Assembly (NCBI GenBank): GCA_029817715.1
Contig: JARUPY010000606.1
Location: forward strand, 3,100,001-3,164,000
Direction: 5' to 3'
DNA length: 64,000 nt
Origin: Melastoma dodecandrum
Lineage: Eukaryota > Streptophyta > Magnoliopsida > Myrtales > Melastomataceae
The notes under the pieces were generated by a model, which was not told the origin of the DNA, did no database searches, and saw only the letters and a program-made list of their open reading frames with translations. Positions 23,985-34,873 of this stretch are shown here, one piece after another; position 1 is the first letter of the stretch; each line of letters opens with the position of its first letter. A program made the position numbers and the translations under genes.

Positions 23985-24186
23985 AATTGTATATTTGATA
24001 TAGTTTGGCCAACGTGGCATGCGGTCTACCTTATGCGTGCTTTCATCGTTCTGATCATCCATTTGCGGGAGGAATTTTGATCTGGTTCTGTTCCTAAAGG
24101 CCACTTCGCTTGGAGAAGTAGTAAGCTCCTGAAGCCAGCTAACTTGCGAATCTGGGGAAGGCTTTTAAACCAGTTGGGGTTTTAGG

Positions 24187-25809
24187 ATGTGGGATTATCA
24201 GCGACACGATAGTTCAGCGGCTATCGTAGGTCTGTACCACTATCCGGCACAAAAGATTGAGCATTTTTCCTGGTCCGATCTCTCTCCAATGGATGACGGA
24301 GAGATCCCCGACTTGGGGCCAGAGAGCACCTTTTTGTCTTTCCAAACCAACCAGGAACAGCTTTTCACCCTCGAATCTTCCCTGGTATCCCTTGATCCGA
24401 TGGTCCACGACTCCCCTTCAACTGTCGGCAGCACCATTTCTACTGCAAATCCCTTCTCTCAGTCTTCTGTTTTGGATCAGTTCCCTACCTCTCACGGCAG
24501 CTGTATTTCACCTGCAAGTGTATCTTCTGGGGCCGACTTTGGCTATGAATTGAGGCAAAAGATAAGAGAGTTGGAAATTTCTTTGCTCGGGCCTGAATCA
24601 TCGGAGCTTAGCAACATGCGTCACAATTGTTTCTTCAACAATGAAGTGCAGCATACTACTCCCCTTGCTCGGCAAGTTGTCCCCAAGTTAAGTATGAAGG
24701 AGATGCTCTTCACCTGTGCAAGGTCGATTTCAGATGGTGATATGGTAACAGCGGCATTTTCAATGGATTCCCTGGAGAAGAAGGTGTCGGTGACCGGTGA
24801 TCCAGTGCAGCGCCTAGGTGCTTACATGCTCGAGGGGCTCAGAGCTAGGTTAGAATCTTCGGGGAAGTCGATCTATAGGAAACTCAAGTGTAACGAACCC
24901 ACTGGCTCAGAATTACTATCCTCCATGCACGTCCTGTATGAGATCTGTCCGTACTGGAAGTTTGCGTACACTTCTGCCAATGTCATACTCAGTGAAGCAA
25001 TGGAGAATGAATCAAAGGTACACATAGTGGATTTTCAGATTGCACAGGGAAGCCAGTGGGCACCATTCATTCAAGCCCTTGCTGTAAGGCCTGGCGGGCC
25101 ACCATTCCTCTGCATTACCGGGATCGATGATTCGGACTCAGCATATGCTAGGGGTGGAGGAATAGAAATAGTGGCTAAGAGTCTCTCTCAGATAGCTGAA
25201 TCATGTGGTGTGCCATTCGAATTCCATAATTCTGGTGTTTCTAGCTCCGAAGTAGACTATCAGCATCTAAGGATTCGTCCGGGAGAAGCGTTGGCCGTCA
25301 ACTTCCCTTACATTCTGCATCACGTACCTGACGAGAGCATGAGTACAGAGAATCATCGGGACAGGATACTAAGACTGATTAAAAGCCTAATGCCCAAGGT
25401 TGTCACACTACTGGAGCAGGAATCGAACACCAACACTTCCCCGTTCATCCCGAGGTTCCTCGAGATGTTGGATTACTATACAGCAATGTTTGAGTCAATT
25501 GATGCTGCTAGGCCGAGAGATGACAAGAAGAGGATCAGTGCAGAGCAGCACTGCGTGGCTCGGGACATAGTGAACATGGTGGCTTGCGAAGGGGCAGACA
25601 GGGTGGAAAGGCACGAGCTACTGGGGAAGTGGAGATCCAGGCTTACAATGGCCGGGTTTCATCAACTACCGCTGAGCAGGTCGGTTGCAGATGCCATATG
25701 TAGAATGTTGCGGGAGTACAGTGAGAATTATAGGGTAGATGACAGGGATGGTGCTCTCTATCTTCGTTGGATCAATAGAGCCATGGTTACATGTTCTGCC
25801 TGGAGATGA
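24187..25809 (+). CDS. SCL13: GRAS transcription regulator, PAT1 branch (SCL13-like)
   Basis: A single coding exon of 540 residues, the usual intronless form. The variable N-terminus (1-160) is Ser/Pro-rich with acidic patches. The GRAS domain follows: leucine-rich region I (LFTCARSISDGDMVTAAF, about 178), VHIID motif as VHIVDFQIAQGSQW (about 278), leucine-rich region II, PFYRE-like ALAVNFPYILHHVPDE (about 371), RVER (about 478) and the SAW terminus ending CSAWR. PAT1-branch members, including SCL13 and PAT1, act in phytochrome signalling; SCL13 is tied mainly to phytochrome B. Function here is by homology. In Arabidopsis SCL13 (At4g17230) lies beside MAP70-5 (At4g17220), and both are in this window, which favours SCL13 over other PAT1-branch names. 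Confidence 0.9.
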   Translation: MWDYQRHDSSAAIVGLYHYPAQKIEHFSWSDLSPMDDGEIPDLGPESTFLSFQTNQEQLFTLESSLVSLDPMVHDSPSTVGSTISTANPFSQSSVLDQFPTSHGSCISPASVSSGADFGYELRQKIRELEISLLGPESSELSNMRHNCFFNNEVQHTTPLARQVVPKLSMKEMLFTCARSISDGDMVTAAFSMDSLEKKVSVTGDPVQRLGAYMLEGLRARLESSGKSIYRKLKCNEPTGSELLSSMHVLYEICPYWKFAYTSANVILSEAMENESKVHIVDFQIAQGSQWAPFIQALAVRPGGPPFLCITGIDDSDSAYARGGGIEIVAKSLSQIAESCGVPFEFHNSGVSSSEVDYQHLRIRPGEALAVNFPYILHHVPDESMSTENHRDRILRLIKSLMPKVVTLLEQESNTNTSPFIPRFLEMLDYYTAMFESIDAARPRDDKKRISAEQHCVARDIVNMVACEGADRVERHELLGKWRSRLTMAGFHQLPLSRSVADAICRMLREYSENYRVDDRDGALYLRWINRAMVTCSAWR

Positions 25810-27022
25810 TGGTGGCGGATTTCCCTGCCTTATTTATGTTTCTGAGGACCGTAACATGTTTGCAAATACATGGATCAAATGCTTTATGCTGTAATCGCGT
25901 CTTAAAATATCTCTAGTGACCAAAGTAAATCTACCCGATATGCAGATTGCCAACAATGTTTATTATTGTATGCACAGATATGTTTCATCCTGCTTTCTGC
26001 TCATAAGCTTGAGTTACACCATTCCACAGCTTCAGGACAACTAGACAGCTTCGTTTATTCAGAAGTATGCACCGAAAGGATACACAGCAGGTAATCATAT
26101 CGGATGTTCGTACAAGTGACTCATCCTCCGGCAGAAGCCTTTGTAGTCATGGCAGAAATGGACCATGCAAAACAGCACAAGTTCACGTTGAATGTGACAA
26201 ATAGATTGACGTCCAATGCCGGACTTCTGAATCAAGGCTAAAAATATTCCCTTTCTGGGGCGGCAGGTCAAGGCGGCATAGCTGTATTAACCTTACGCAA
26301 TGGAACAACCAATAGACAACCTCTCGGGTCAACGAAAAACATTGGAAACATTGCCAAAGTCGGTTTGATTGTTATTTTGTTCCACAAATACTCGGCTTCA
26401 TCTCCTTGTCATGGCTCGGTATACATGCCGACCGAGAAACTTCATATTCTCCAGCCGAATGTCAGAATATATCGCAAATAACCCGGCACAGGAGAAGTAA
26501 AGAAAGGACAACCTTCCATTTCCAGATGCTGCAATCACACTATAGTCCAGCAACTTTCGGACAAGCCCTCGGGGGAAAAACAAACGAGGGTTGTGCCCGA
26601 GGATGTAATTTTTCTATTTGTCCTCAACATTAAAATCAGAGGAGTCTGTCTTTCTGTTGATGAAGATGAGACAAACAGACACTACCTCAAAAACTCCCCT
26701 GCAATTTTTACTCCTACCAACAAAAACGTCCCTTTGCAATTCAAAGGACCAAAAATCCTTGGAACTTTGTGGGGTGGATCATTCTCCTTGCCTGCGCGAT
26801 TCTACGCTCCTTTACAAAACCGAAGTCATCTCATTCTCATGTTTTTTTCTCTCGAGCCGAATGCCCGACATACACCCGAGTTGACATTAAGGACAATCGC
26901 TAGCTTACATGTTTTGTGTGCCATATATCCAATTGCGTGCTCATATCACCTCTTGCCAAAACTCACTCTCACCAGTTCAGTCACCAGTTAGTAGTCTGAA
27001 GTGGGTTGGTTATTCAAGCCGG
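25810..27022. other. Spacer between GRAS gene and small conserved gene
   Basis: The first few hundred bases should be the 3' UTR of the GRAS gene. Beyond that no coding motif is visible. The 26593-26991 open frame has no recognisable features. Confidence 0.4.
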
Positions 27023-27388
27023 ATGACGAAGGAGAGGAACGTCCCCATCCTTGCTCATTCTTCCATTGCCTTGTTGCAGGAGAGATTCAGAAAACTGCAG
27101 AAGCTCAGGGAGACAAGGGTTGAAAGAGAATCGTTGGACTCGTCCAGGAAAAGACAGGACAACGTGGATGTTCACACTACACTTGCAAAAGAGCCACATA
27201 CATTCCGAAACCATGCCGTTTCTTCATTGCAATCTCTGTCTCTCTCCCTGCGGCCGGACAATCTGAGCGACAAGTCCCACTGCTCCCGATCGGAGGAATT
27301 TACATCAAGGAAGAAACGGCGTGCCTCTGACTCATCTGCAGAAAGCTATTACATTGATGATGGTGTTGACACTTCTCTTCATCTTTAA
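27023..27388 (+). CDS. Small conserved plant protein (At4g17240-like), function unknown
   Basis: A 121-residue single-exon frame begins MTKERNVP. Its N-terminal block SSIALLQERFRKLQKLRETR is a charged amphipathic helix that I recall from a small plant-only family of unknown function. The rest is Ser/Arg/Lys-rich with a basic patch (SRKKRRAS, about residue 97) that could be a nuclear localisation signal, followed by an acidic tail. It directly follows the SCL13-like gene, the position occupied by At4g17240 in Arabidopsis. The reading frame could begin upstream (26909) but the extra residues do not look conserved. No function is assigned. Confidence 0.6.
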   Translation: MTKERNVPILAHSSIALLQERFRKLQKLRETRVERESLDSSRKRQDNVDVHTTLAKEPHTFRNHAVSSLQSLSLSLRPDNLSDKSHCSRSEEFTSRKKRRASDSSAESYYIDDGVDTSLHL

Positions 27389-27857
27389 GAATTCAGAACA
27401 GCCACTTGCAATATTAATGATGATGTTGTTGCTTCGCCTGTTAGAATTAAGAACAGCCACTCGCCATTAGATGATCTTAACGAGAATGATCTCACGATCC
27501 CCATGACAGCACACAACATTAGATGATCTCTCGCATATCTGTAAGTTTTCCGTCACAGCATTAGCGAGCAGAGCCTATCGAACAGCAAGCTTGTTCAGAC
27601 GAGAATTTCCATCTTTCCAAAGTGAATGAAATAATTGCATAGCCATTTTGGTTTTCCTGAATTTTATGCCGTTGCAACTTGGTTCGGTCTTCGGACCAAG
27701 GACATTTAAACTCAAAAAGCTCCTCAGGTTCTGTAACTCATTCCGAGAATTACATGTACAATGGACAACTACCTTTTCTATAGGCAAGGGTACAACTGCT
27801 GTATTCTCAAAGGTCAAACGGGGAATTAATCTTGTTAACTTGCAACTCAGACCATTT

Positions 27858-30800
27858 TCAAGGCCGGGCAATGCCCTTCTTCACCAGGACATCATAAATT
27901 CTGTCGATTTTACCAGATTCCAGCTGGAACAAATGGTGGGCGTCAGCCTTCTTTGAGATGTTGCCGCTAAAAATCTCCACCGACATGATCTGCTGCATCC
28001 TCAGGTATATTGGTGGTGGTAACCTGAGCTCTAAGCATAATCTCTTCTCCTGCTTGACGTCAATAATAAATTAGTTAAAAGAATGAAAGCAAAATATTAC
28101 CCAATACAAACAGAGTTCAATGGGATGATGTAAAAGAAGCAAGGAACTAACATTTTCGGAAAGTAAATCCGAACTATCGTATTTCATCACGTCAGGGTCA
28201 TTGAGAGCGTTCAATGAAGTATTCCCTGCAGCTCTGGAGTCCTTTCCAACAGAATCAGATCCTGCAAATGCCACTTGGCTGCTCAGGCTGGCCTGTGAGC
28301 TTTCTTTTGATCTGGGAATGACTTCTTCGGCTTCTCTTCTCCTTTTACTTTCGGAATATATTTCTGCCTCGGATGACGTTCGACAGCCAGCGGCACGAGC
28401 TTCCTGCAGAAGATGATCAGGGATGACAATGACCGACAATACACTTGTGAGGCTTCTGTACAGTAAATGAATCAGTCGCATGAAAGCAACTGCATGCAAG
28501 ACCAAGAGAAAAAGAAACGCCAATCAAGTGAAGTGTCAATACTTCAAGGATTTTGAAGACAAGTACCCCACTTTTGAGAAATGAACCATAACGGTGCGGG
28601 CAGTACCTGGAGTTCTTGAATCTTCTTTAGAATTCTATGCTCGGCAACAACTGTTTGGAGCAGGCTTTCATGTTCTTCTTTAGAGTGTAACCTCATGAAC
28701 ACGTCATACCGAAGGTAAAGTGCTCTCTCTTCAGCTGATAAGGTTTGCTCAAAGGGAGAAAGATATAGCAAATTTCTTTCTAGAATGAAATCCTTTTTGC
28801 TTTTCCTCTCATCCAACCTGTGTCAAGTACCAATATTAGATGCAACCAGAGGCACCATGCCTTCCACAATTCATCTCAATTCCACCTCACACCAAAGATG
28901 CTGAATTACCTTTCAGAATAGAAATGAAGAATCCGCAATTTCAGCTCACGCTCTTCTTCCGTGTCAGTATCTTTGAATTCCATCTCTGCCAGTAGCTGCT
29001 CGGCATCATTATCATATTCAGTATCAAACTCCTGTCTTTCGGGGTTAAAACCACTAGTCTCAATCAGAGTAGGGCCTTTCTCCCCAAATCTTCGAGGAAT
29101 CATCCCATTGACACTATTGCTGAACTGAGAACCTGTACGAAATAAAATCCCATAAGTTTATCCCAAAATTTATAACCAATCTAAGAAATTGTGGGGTAAA
29201 TGTAAGCAGGCACTTCTATGTTTACAGTGCAGAAAATTAATCAGATAACAGCACAGCATTACAAAGAATGCAACTGCAATAGATTGCACAAATCAATCGT
29301 AAAGTAAAACTCGATATGACAAACACGACTCAATCTAATAATTTTACCATCTGATTTTACGCCACCAACTCCACCATTGCTAGCATGAGCCAGGTTTGAT
29401 ATGGTATTAGCACCAGCTCCTGTAGCAGGATTATTTGTGCTACGACAAGATGCACTCCCAGAATCGGTGTCTGAATAGGGAAGAAAGCACAGGGAACTAG
29501 GTCAAGGAGAATGCCTGAAATTCCCTCAACCAGAAAGCAATCACCTCACCTGCTTTTATCGCAGATGTCAAACGACCAGAAGGGCCATTCTTATATGAGT
29601 CTTCAACTCTGTAAACATAATAAAACAATTGAAGGGGGAAACAGATAAACAGAAAATTGAGAAAGCACGTGAAGAAATGAAAATAAAAAACAATAAAATA
29701 CGTACTTCACTCTGGCAGGAGGGAATGGAGATTCTTCCTTTACAGGAATATCATTGAGAATGGAAAGTCCTGTCACAATAATAAGCATGAAACATACGAG
29801 CGTATTCAGAAAATCAACCTATAAAGTTCTACTCTGTCTAGGATGCAGACTTATCAGTGTTCTGTAAACACAAACGACAAGTCTGAACAATGGACAAAAC
29901 CAGGTGTAAACGATGGCATGGAAGAAAACGAACAGACCAAGAGACTGGTCCATAATCAGAGGAAACACAGTCCTAGCAAAACATTTCCTTGGGCAGCGAC
30001 CAAGAAAAAGCAGACAGAACAGAAGAATACTTCTGATGTCATTAATTGAGTAATCCATTTACCACAGATAATTCTGGAGAATTCCTAGAATTGATTCAAC
30101 AATGTGAAACAAATATAATTAACCTTTCTTTTCTTCTCCATGCCCTTTAGCCATGGCAAGAAGCTCCTTGCGATTCTTCCCAACCACATGAGACATGTCC
30201 TATCAATAAAAAATATCAAAACATTGATTTAATTGCTGTCAAATAGATCAAACTTTCAACAAATAAATGAAGCTAATCACGGAGGAATTCCTTACAGGAA
30301 GGGGAAAGAGTGGAGAGTTCATGTACACTTCGGTAAAGTGATCAATGCACTGTTCTTTACTCTTTGTTCCAACATGTTCAGCAACTTCAGCAACTTCAGC
30401 CCAATTTCCCAATCCATACATTTCGATTCCCTTAGCCCATGGAAGATTTTTCCATTGAAACTCTAAATCAATAACTTGAACTTGGAACCCTATACTGACA
30501 TATATTTAGAGAGATTACCTCAAGAAGTAATATTTCGTCATCGGCATTCCATTCGGCACAGAATAATGGGAATGACAAATTGTCCTGTTTCATGAAATGT
30601 AACTATCAATCCACATCCAGAGCACTCCCGTCCAATTTCAACTAAAACCAGATGTGTTCAGGAAGCATTTGGCAGATAAAACCAACCATGACTCTGTATG
30701 GGTGATTGCTTTTATGAGGTACCACCTCAGCTCCCACAGAGAAGCACTCTATGCAGAGATCGAAATCAGGGCAAACAGCACACTTAATTCGAATCTTCCC

Positions 30801-32215
30801 TGATATATCTTTATTACAGTAGTTACAGTGGTATAGAGCCTTTTTTCCATCACCAGTTCCTTGACCTGAACCACAAAGAACCAAAATTTAAACGACAGTT
30901 CTGACTGGCAACCAACAATATCAGGGATTGCTCCGTATTAATGGCAGTTACCTTGTTGGCCAACAACAAGAACACCCAACCCCCTGTGCCCCAAGGCAGG
31001 AAAAGCAAACAATAATCAAAGGAAATGTGATGTGATGATTCAAAAAAAATGTCATGCATAGGTGAAATCTATAAACTGTAAAGCCCTTGACATGAACCCA
31101 ATTCATCTTAACTTTTAGAATGTCACAACCAGATGCGCATGAGAGTAATTTCCTTGTTGTTTCTAAAGATCATTTCTTTTATTCAGTCAACAAGGAAGCT
31201 TTGGCATCAACAAATTGTGCATAAAAAGTCCCTGCCGTATTGTCTTTGACTTGATGGAACAAAAGGGCTTCAAATATTGGAGACATAATGAAATGTCTTG
31301 AGGGAAAAAATATCAAACGATTATCCAATCTCAAAACGAAAATTTCCTAATTTCAGCTGCAAGGATATTCACCTCCAGCACCAGAATCCGAGTTTTCTCC
31401 GCTTGAAGAATTCTTCTTTCGCCTCGATCTGCAGAGTCACAATCACAGAATAACTTGCTCATAAGATTTAGCAAAATTAAATTGAAAAAAGCTGAGGCCC
31501 TAAAAAACACCTAGAACCAAAGAAAGAATGTCAAAATTGGGGAACCAAGAATGGAAATCAATCAGTTACACCATTACCAATGGTTATTACCTTCTGTTCT
31601 GATCGAATGATCAGTGATCTACAATTTCTCTCGAATCTTGAAGACAAGTAGCTAGGCCTGGTCAATCAAATACCCCATACAAGAACCAGTACTTGCAAAG
31701 GAGAACTTTTCTGGCACCAAACAGTTTCTATCCGATCTGAACCTTTCACTATCTTTTTGACACTATCAGAAACCTCTCCTATTTCTTACTCCAATCCAAG
31801 GGCCTCGTTTTGACCCCGGAGAATGCCCATTTTCTCAGTTCTTATTGCCTATCGATTATCTTATTTTGCTATATCAGCCATGTAGTCATTTCTGATCTTC
31901 ATAAACAATCGGTTAGAAAACTAATGTCGGGTGAAAATGAAAAAACTTTGGAAACCAAAGAAAATCTCAGAAGTACCAAAGCACGCCATCCCGGCCTCAA
32001 CAGTCCGTTAACTAACAAACAACAGAATTCTTCAAGAGGACACGAATCAAAACAAAGAAAACCAAGTCAGTATGGTACGCTAAACGAATCCACGATCAAC
32101 GAGCCTATAAAGCATCAACCCCCCCCCCCCAATAAAAAAAAACCGGAGGAACGAGCTCAAACCTCTGAGTGGGATCCTCGTCATTGGAGTGGAAGTTCCC
32201 CCGAGACCGACCCAT
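27858..32215 (-). CDS. ADA2B: Transcriptional co-activator ADA2b-like (SAGA/HAT module)
   Basis: Thirteen minus-strand exons join in phase: 32163-32215, 31373-31428, 30687-30865, 30519-30584, 30296-30430, 30124-30199, 29706-29769, 29550-29608, 29348-29470, 28910-29132, 28607-28817, 28152-28403, 27858-28049. The 562-residue product starts MGRSRGNF like ADA2b. It has a ZZ zinc finger (CNYCNKDISGKIRIKCAVC, about 46-90), a SANT/Myb domain (WNADDEILLLEGIEMYGLGN, about 105-155), the conserved DPEYDNDAE-like ADA block (EYDNDAEQLLAEMEF), an ADA coiled region and a C-terminal SWIRM domain ending VLVKKGIARP. ADA2 bridges the acetyltransferase GCN5 and activators in the nucleus. A three-residue duplication (AEVAEV) lies in the SANT region. 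Synteny favours ADA2b (At4g16420) over ADA2a. Confidence 0.93.
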
Positions 32216-33195
32216 GTCTCAAGGAGGAGCTGCCTTCAGCTTCCAACGCCTAGGTCCGAGCACTCGTGAGCTCCAATTCCGATCCCCTCCCGTCCCCCAC
32301 CCACAATGGTGTACCGAGGCAGAAAAAGAGGAGCTTTGCCCACTTCAACCAGGCCAAAGATCGCAACTTTACCAGAACCCAATACTCCCTCGTCTGAAAG
32401 TAACCCACCCAGGAATCCCAATTACCCGTGATGACTCCGAACGCCCGGTGCTCCAATTAGGATCACGCGGACGAATGCTCGGAACTTCAAGGAGAAGAAG
32501 TGCTGCCAACAATTCCTCAAAAGAGGGGTAATAAATAAATAAATAAAAATATATAATTTTTGAAGCTTCGGTAGGGAAGAAATGAATTTACGAAAGGAAT
32601 TGTGTCCGGTCGGATTTTGCTAACATAGTTCAGGCTCTTGTTCTTGCTTCTCGCGAGGCTTTTCTTACAGGCAAAAGCCCATTTCTTTGGCAAATGGGAT
32701 CACGTCTCTTTTCTATTAGTTTTTTATCCAATTGGTCTAGTTTTGTTATTTAATAGCGGTTTCGTACTAGTTTACTAAATGTTTAATTTCAAAATTTCTT
32801 AATTGATACTTTTAATCGGTGTTTTAAACGCGGATTTTGTTGAAGAATAATAGGAAAATTACGAAACACCGAACTTTTCAAAAATGAAATATTTTCTTAA
32901 TTTTTTTAATCGAAATCGATATTTTAAACACTAATTTTAAATCGACTTTTCAAACAATAATTTAAGGATAATACTTAAATAACTTTCAATTCTATTTCGT
33001 GAAACAAAACTCTCGATTCTACTTTATCTCATATACTTCGAACATGTTTCTATGTTTCAACACGCCTAATGGATAGATAGCATGCTCTCTTTGGTTTGTA
33101 AGAAGTATTTACTCATCTCATTACGTTTTCCATCAAAGGAAGTAATATTCTTATCACATACTTACAAACATATTACCCGCGACATAAAACCCTAA
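32216..33195. other. Upstream of ADA2b, AT-rich spacer
   Basis: This includes the ADA2b promoter and 5' UTR (minus strand). From 32700 to 33150 the DNA is strongly AT-rich with no coding signal. Confidence 0.4.
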
Positions 33196-33480
33196 TCACC
33201 ACGGCCCTTCTCCGAAACCCGGTGGACCGGCGACATACTCGAATATCCCTTCGCCTGCCTTTTCTCCGCTGGGGTCGTACGGCACCTGAGAGATGCTGGT
33301 GAAAGCCACCACTGCGACCACGAACACGGCCGTTGACACAAACAGAGGCCCGAAGTACGCGAACACTTCGACGAGCCTCGGGGCCACGTATAATACCAGC
33401 GACAAGACGAATATCCCGGCAAGCACTGCCGTTAAAGGGAGCTCGTGTTGCGAGAGCTGGGATGGGACATCGAGGGCCAT
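33196..33480 (-). CDS. Small multi-helix membrane protein (At4g16410-like)
   Basis: A 94-residue intronless frame. The start at 33480 (MALDVPSQLS) is preferred over the longer open frame, which extends upstream without conserved features. Two or three hydrophobic helices are clear: TAVLAGIFVLSLVLYVAP, then FAYFGPLFVSTAVFVVAVVAF. The C-terminal tail contains GEKAGEGIFEYV. I recall a short plant membrane protein of this form at At4g16410, between ADA2b and SVR7 in Arabidopsis, and the position agrees. Function and membrane are not known; I do not assign one. Confidence 0.7.
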   Translation of the reverse strand: MALDVPSQLSQHELPLTAVLAGIFVLSLVLYVAPRLVEVFAYFGPLFVSTAVFVVAVVAFTSISQVPYDPSGEKAGEGIFEYVAGPPGFGEGPW

Positions 33481-34873
33481 CACAGGAGAGGATGAAGGGA
33501 TGGAAGGCAGAGAAAGGAAAGGGGTGCTGCTGTTAATGGGGATGTATGCAATGCACGTAATGTGTGACGAAGGACAAAAAAGGGAAGATTGGTGAGTTAG
33601 GAATGGCATAACTTGACCATTGTGTCATTAGGGGGTTGATCAAACACATCGATCCAAAAGTGAAGAAGGGAAAACTCGAAAAAAGAAAAATGATTACACG
33701 TGATTCTTTCCCCAATGAATAGGATTTACCATTATTCCATCTGTTGATCTGATCCGATGTACAATCGAAGAAGACATCCCTAATACAAAGGCCTAAAAAC
33801 CAACCAAATTGGCCCAACCCAAGTTTGAGGTTGTCCAAATGTTAGGGCTTTTGGATGATGAATGGGAGTTTGTTAGACACGTACCGACCATATTATATGA
33901 GCTCTTTCAATCATTCCCTTGGTTTAGTTGGAGATACGTATTCCAAATAGATAGGATAAGCTTTGTTGGTTTTGGGTTAGGTTTAGATTCTAACACTATG
34001 TAGATTACCTACTAAAAAATCATTGTCCTCCCTCACTCCCCCACCTACCCAAGAAAGAAAACAAAGAACCCAATTCAGATTCTATGATTCTACCAAACAT
34101 CCCTTTACCTAAAAAAAAAAGAATTTAGATATTTTACTTGGGTCCTTTTTCTTAGGTGACATTTGGTGAATCTTCTCATTAGGGACCATACAATAATAGC
34201 AGTAGAATGAATGAATGAATGATGCCAAATGTCATTGAAGAATGGTTTTTGATATTGTTCTCCTCCTTTTCTTCGCCATTAATCCGGGGCATATACTTGC
34301 AAGCAAAGGAGGGAATGGATTGAATACACACCCTCATTGTAAGAGAGGGAGGAGGAGGATTGTTTTGACCTTTGAAGTCACTTCAGTTGGTCAACATCAA
34401 TCATGATGGCTAAGGCTCAAACTTAGCCCACCCAAAACTTGCGGTGTTGGCTACTCTTAGGAAAGGGATTGATCAATTCTTACATTATAAGACGTATTGG
34501 TAACTGTAATGTACAAGGGAAAAGGGTGTATGTGTCTGTTGGTCCTTGGTTAATCATAAACCAATTGCTTAAGAGTAATTTCTGCTTGTCAAATCACGAA
34601 CTAAAATAACGAAAGCGAGTTGCAACGGTTGAGGGGAGGAATGCAAGCCGCCTCCGCCGGCATATGATTTGGCCTAATTGGCTTTTGCTTCGAATGTCGG
34701 GAATCTGATCACTTTCACTTCCCTTTTCTTTTTGGGATTTCGGGTTAGGATATAAACCCGGGGAACTCCTCCCCATTTTCGAACGTGTCCTGCCGAGGTT
34801 GTCTGGATTATATTACTTCCCTCCCCCACTAGTCATATTTTGAAAGTGCCTGATCAGCCAGGCAGGGACAGGC
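33481..34873. other. Spacer upstream of two divergent genes
   Basis: No gene supported. The region separates the minus-strand membrane-protein gene from the plus-strand MAP70 gene and should hold both promoters. Open frames near 33809-34003 are short and unconserved. Confidence 0.4.
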
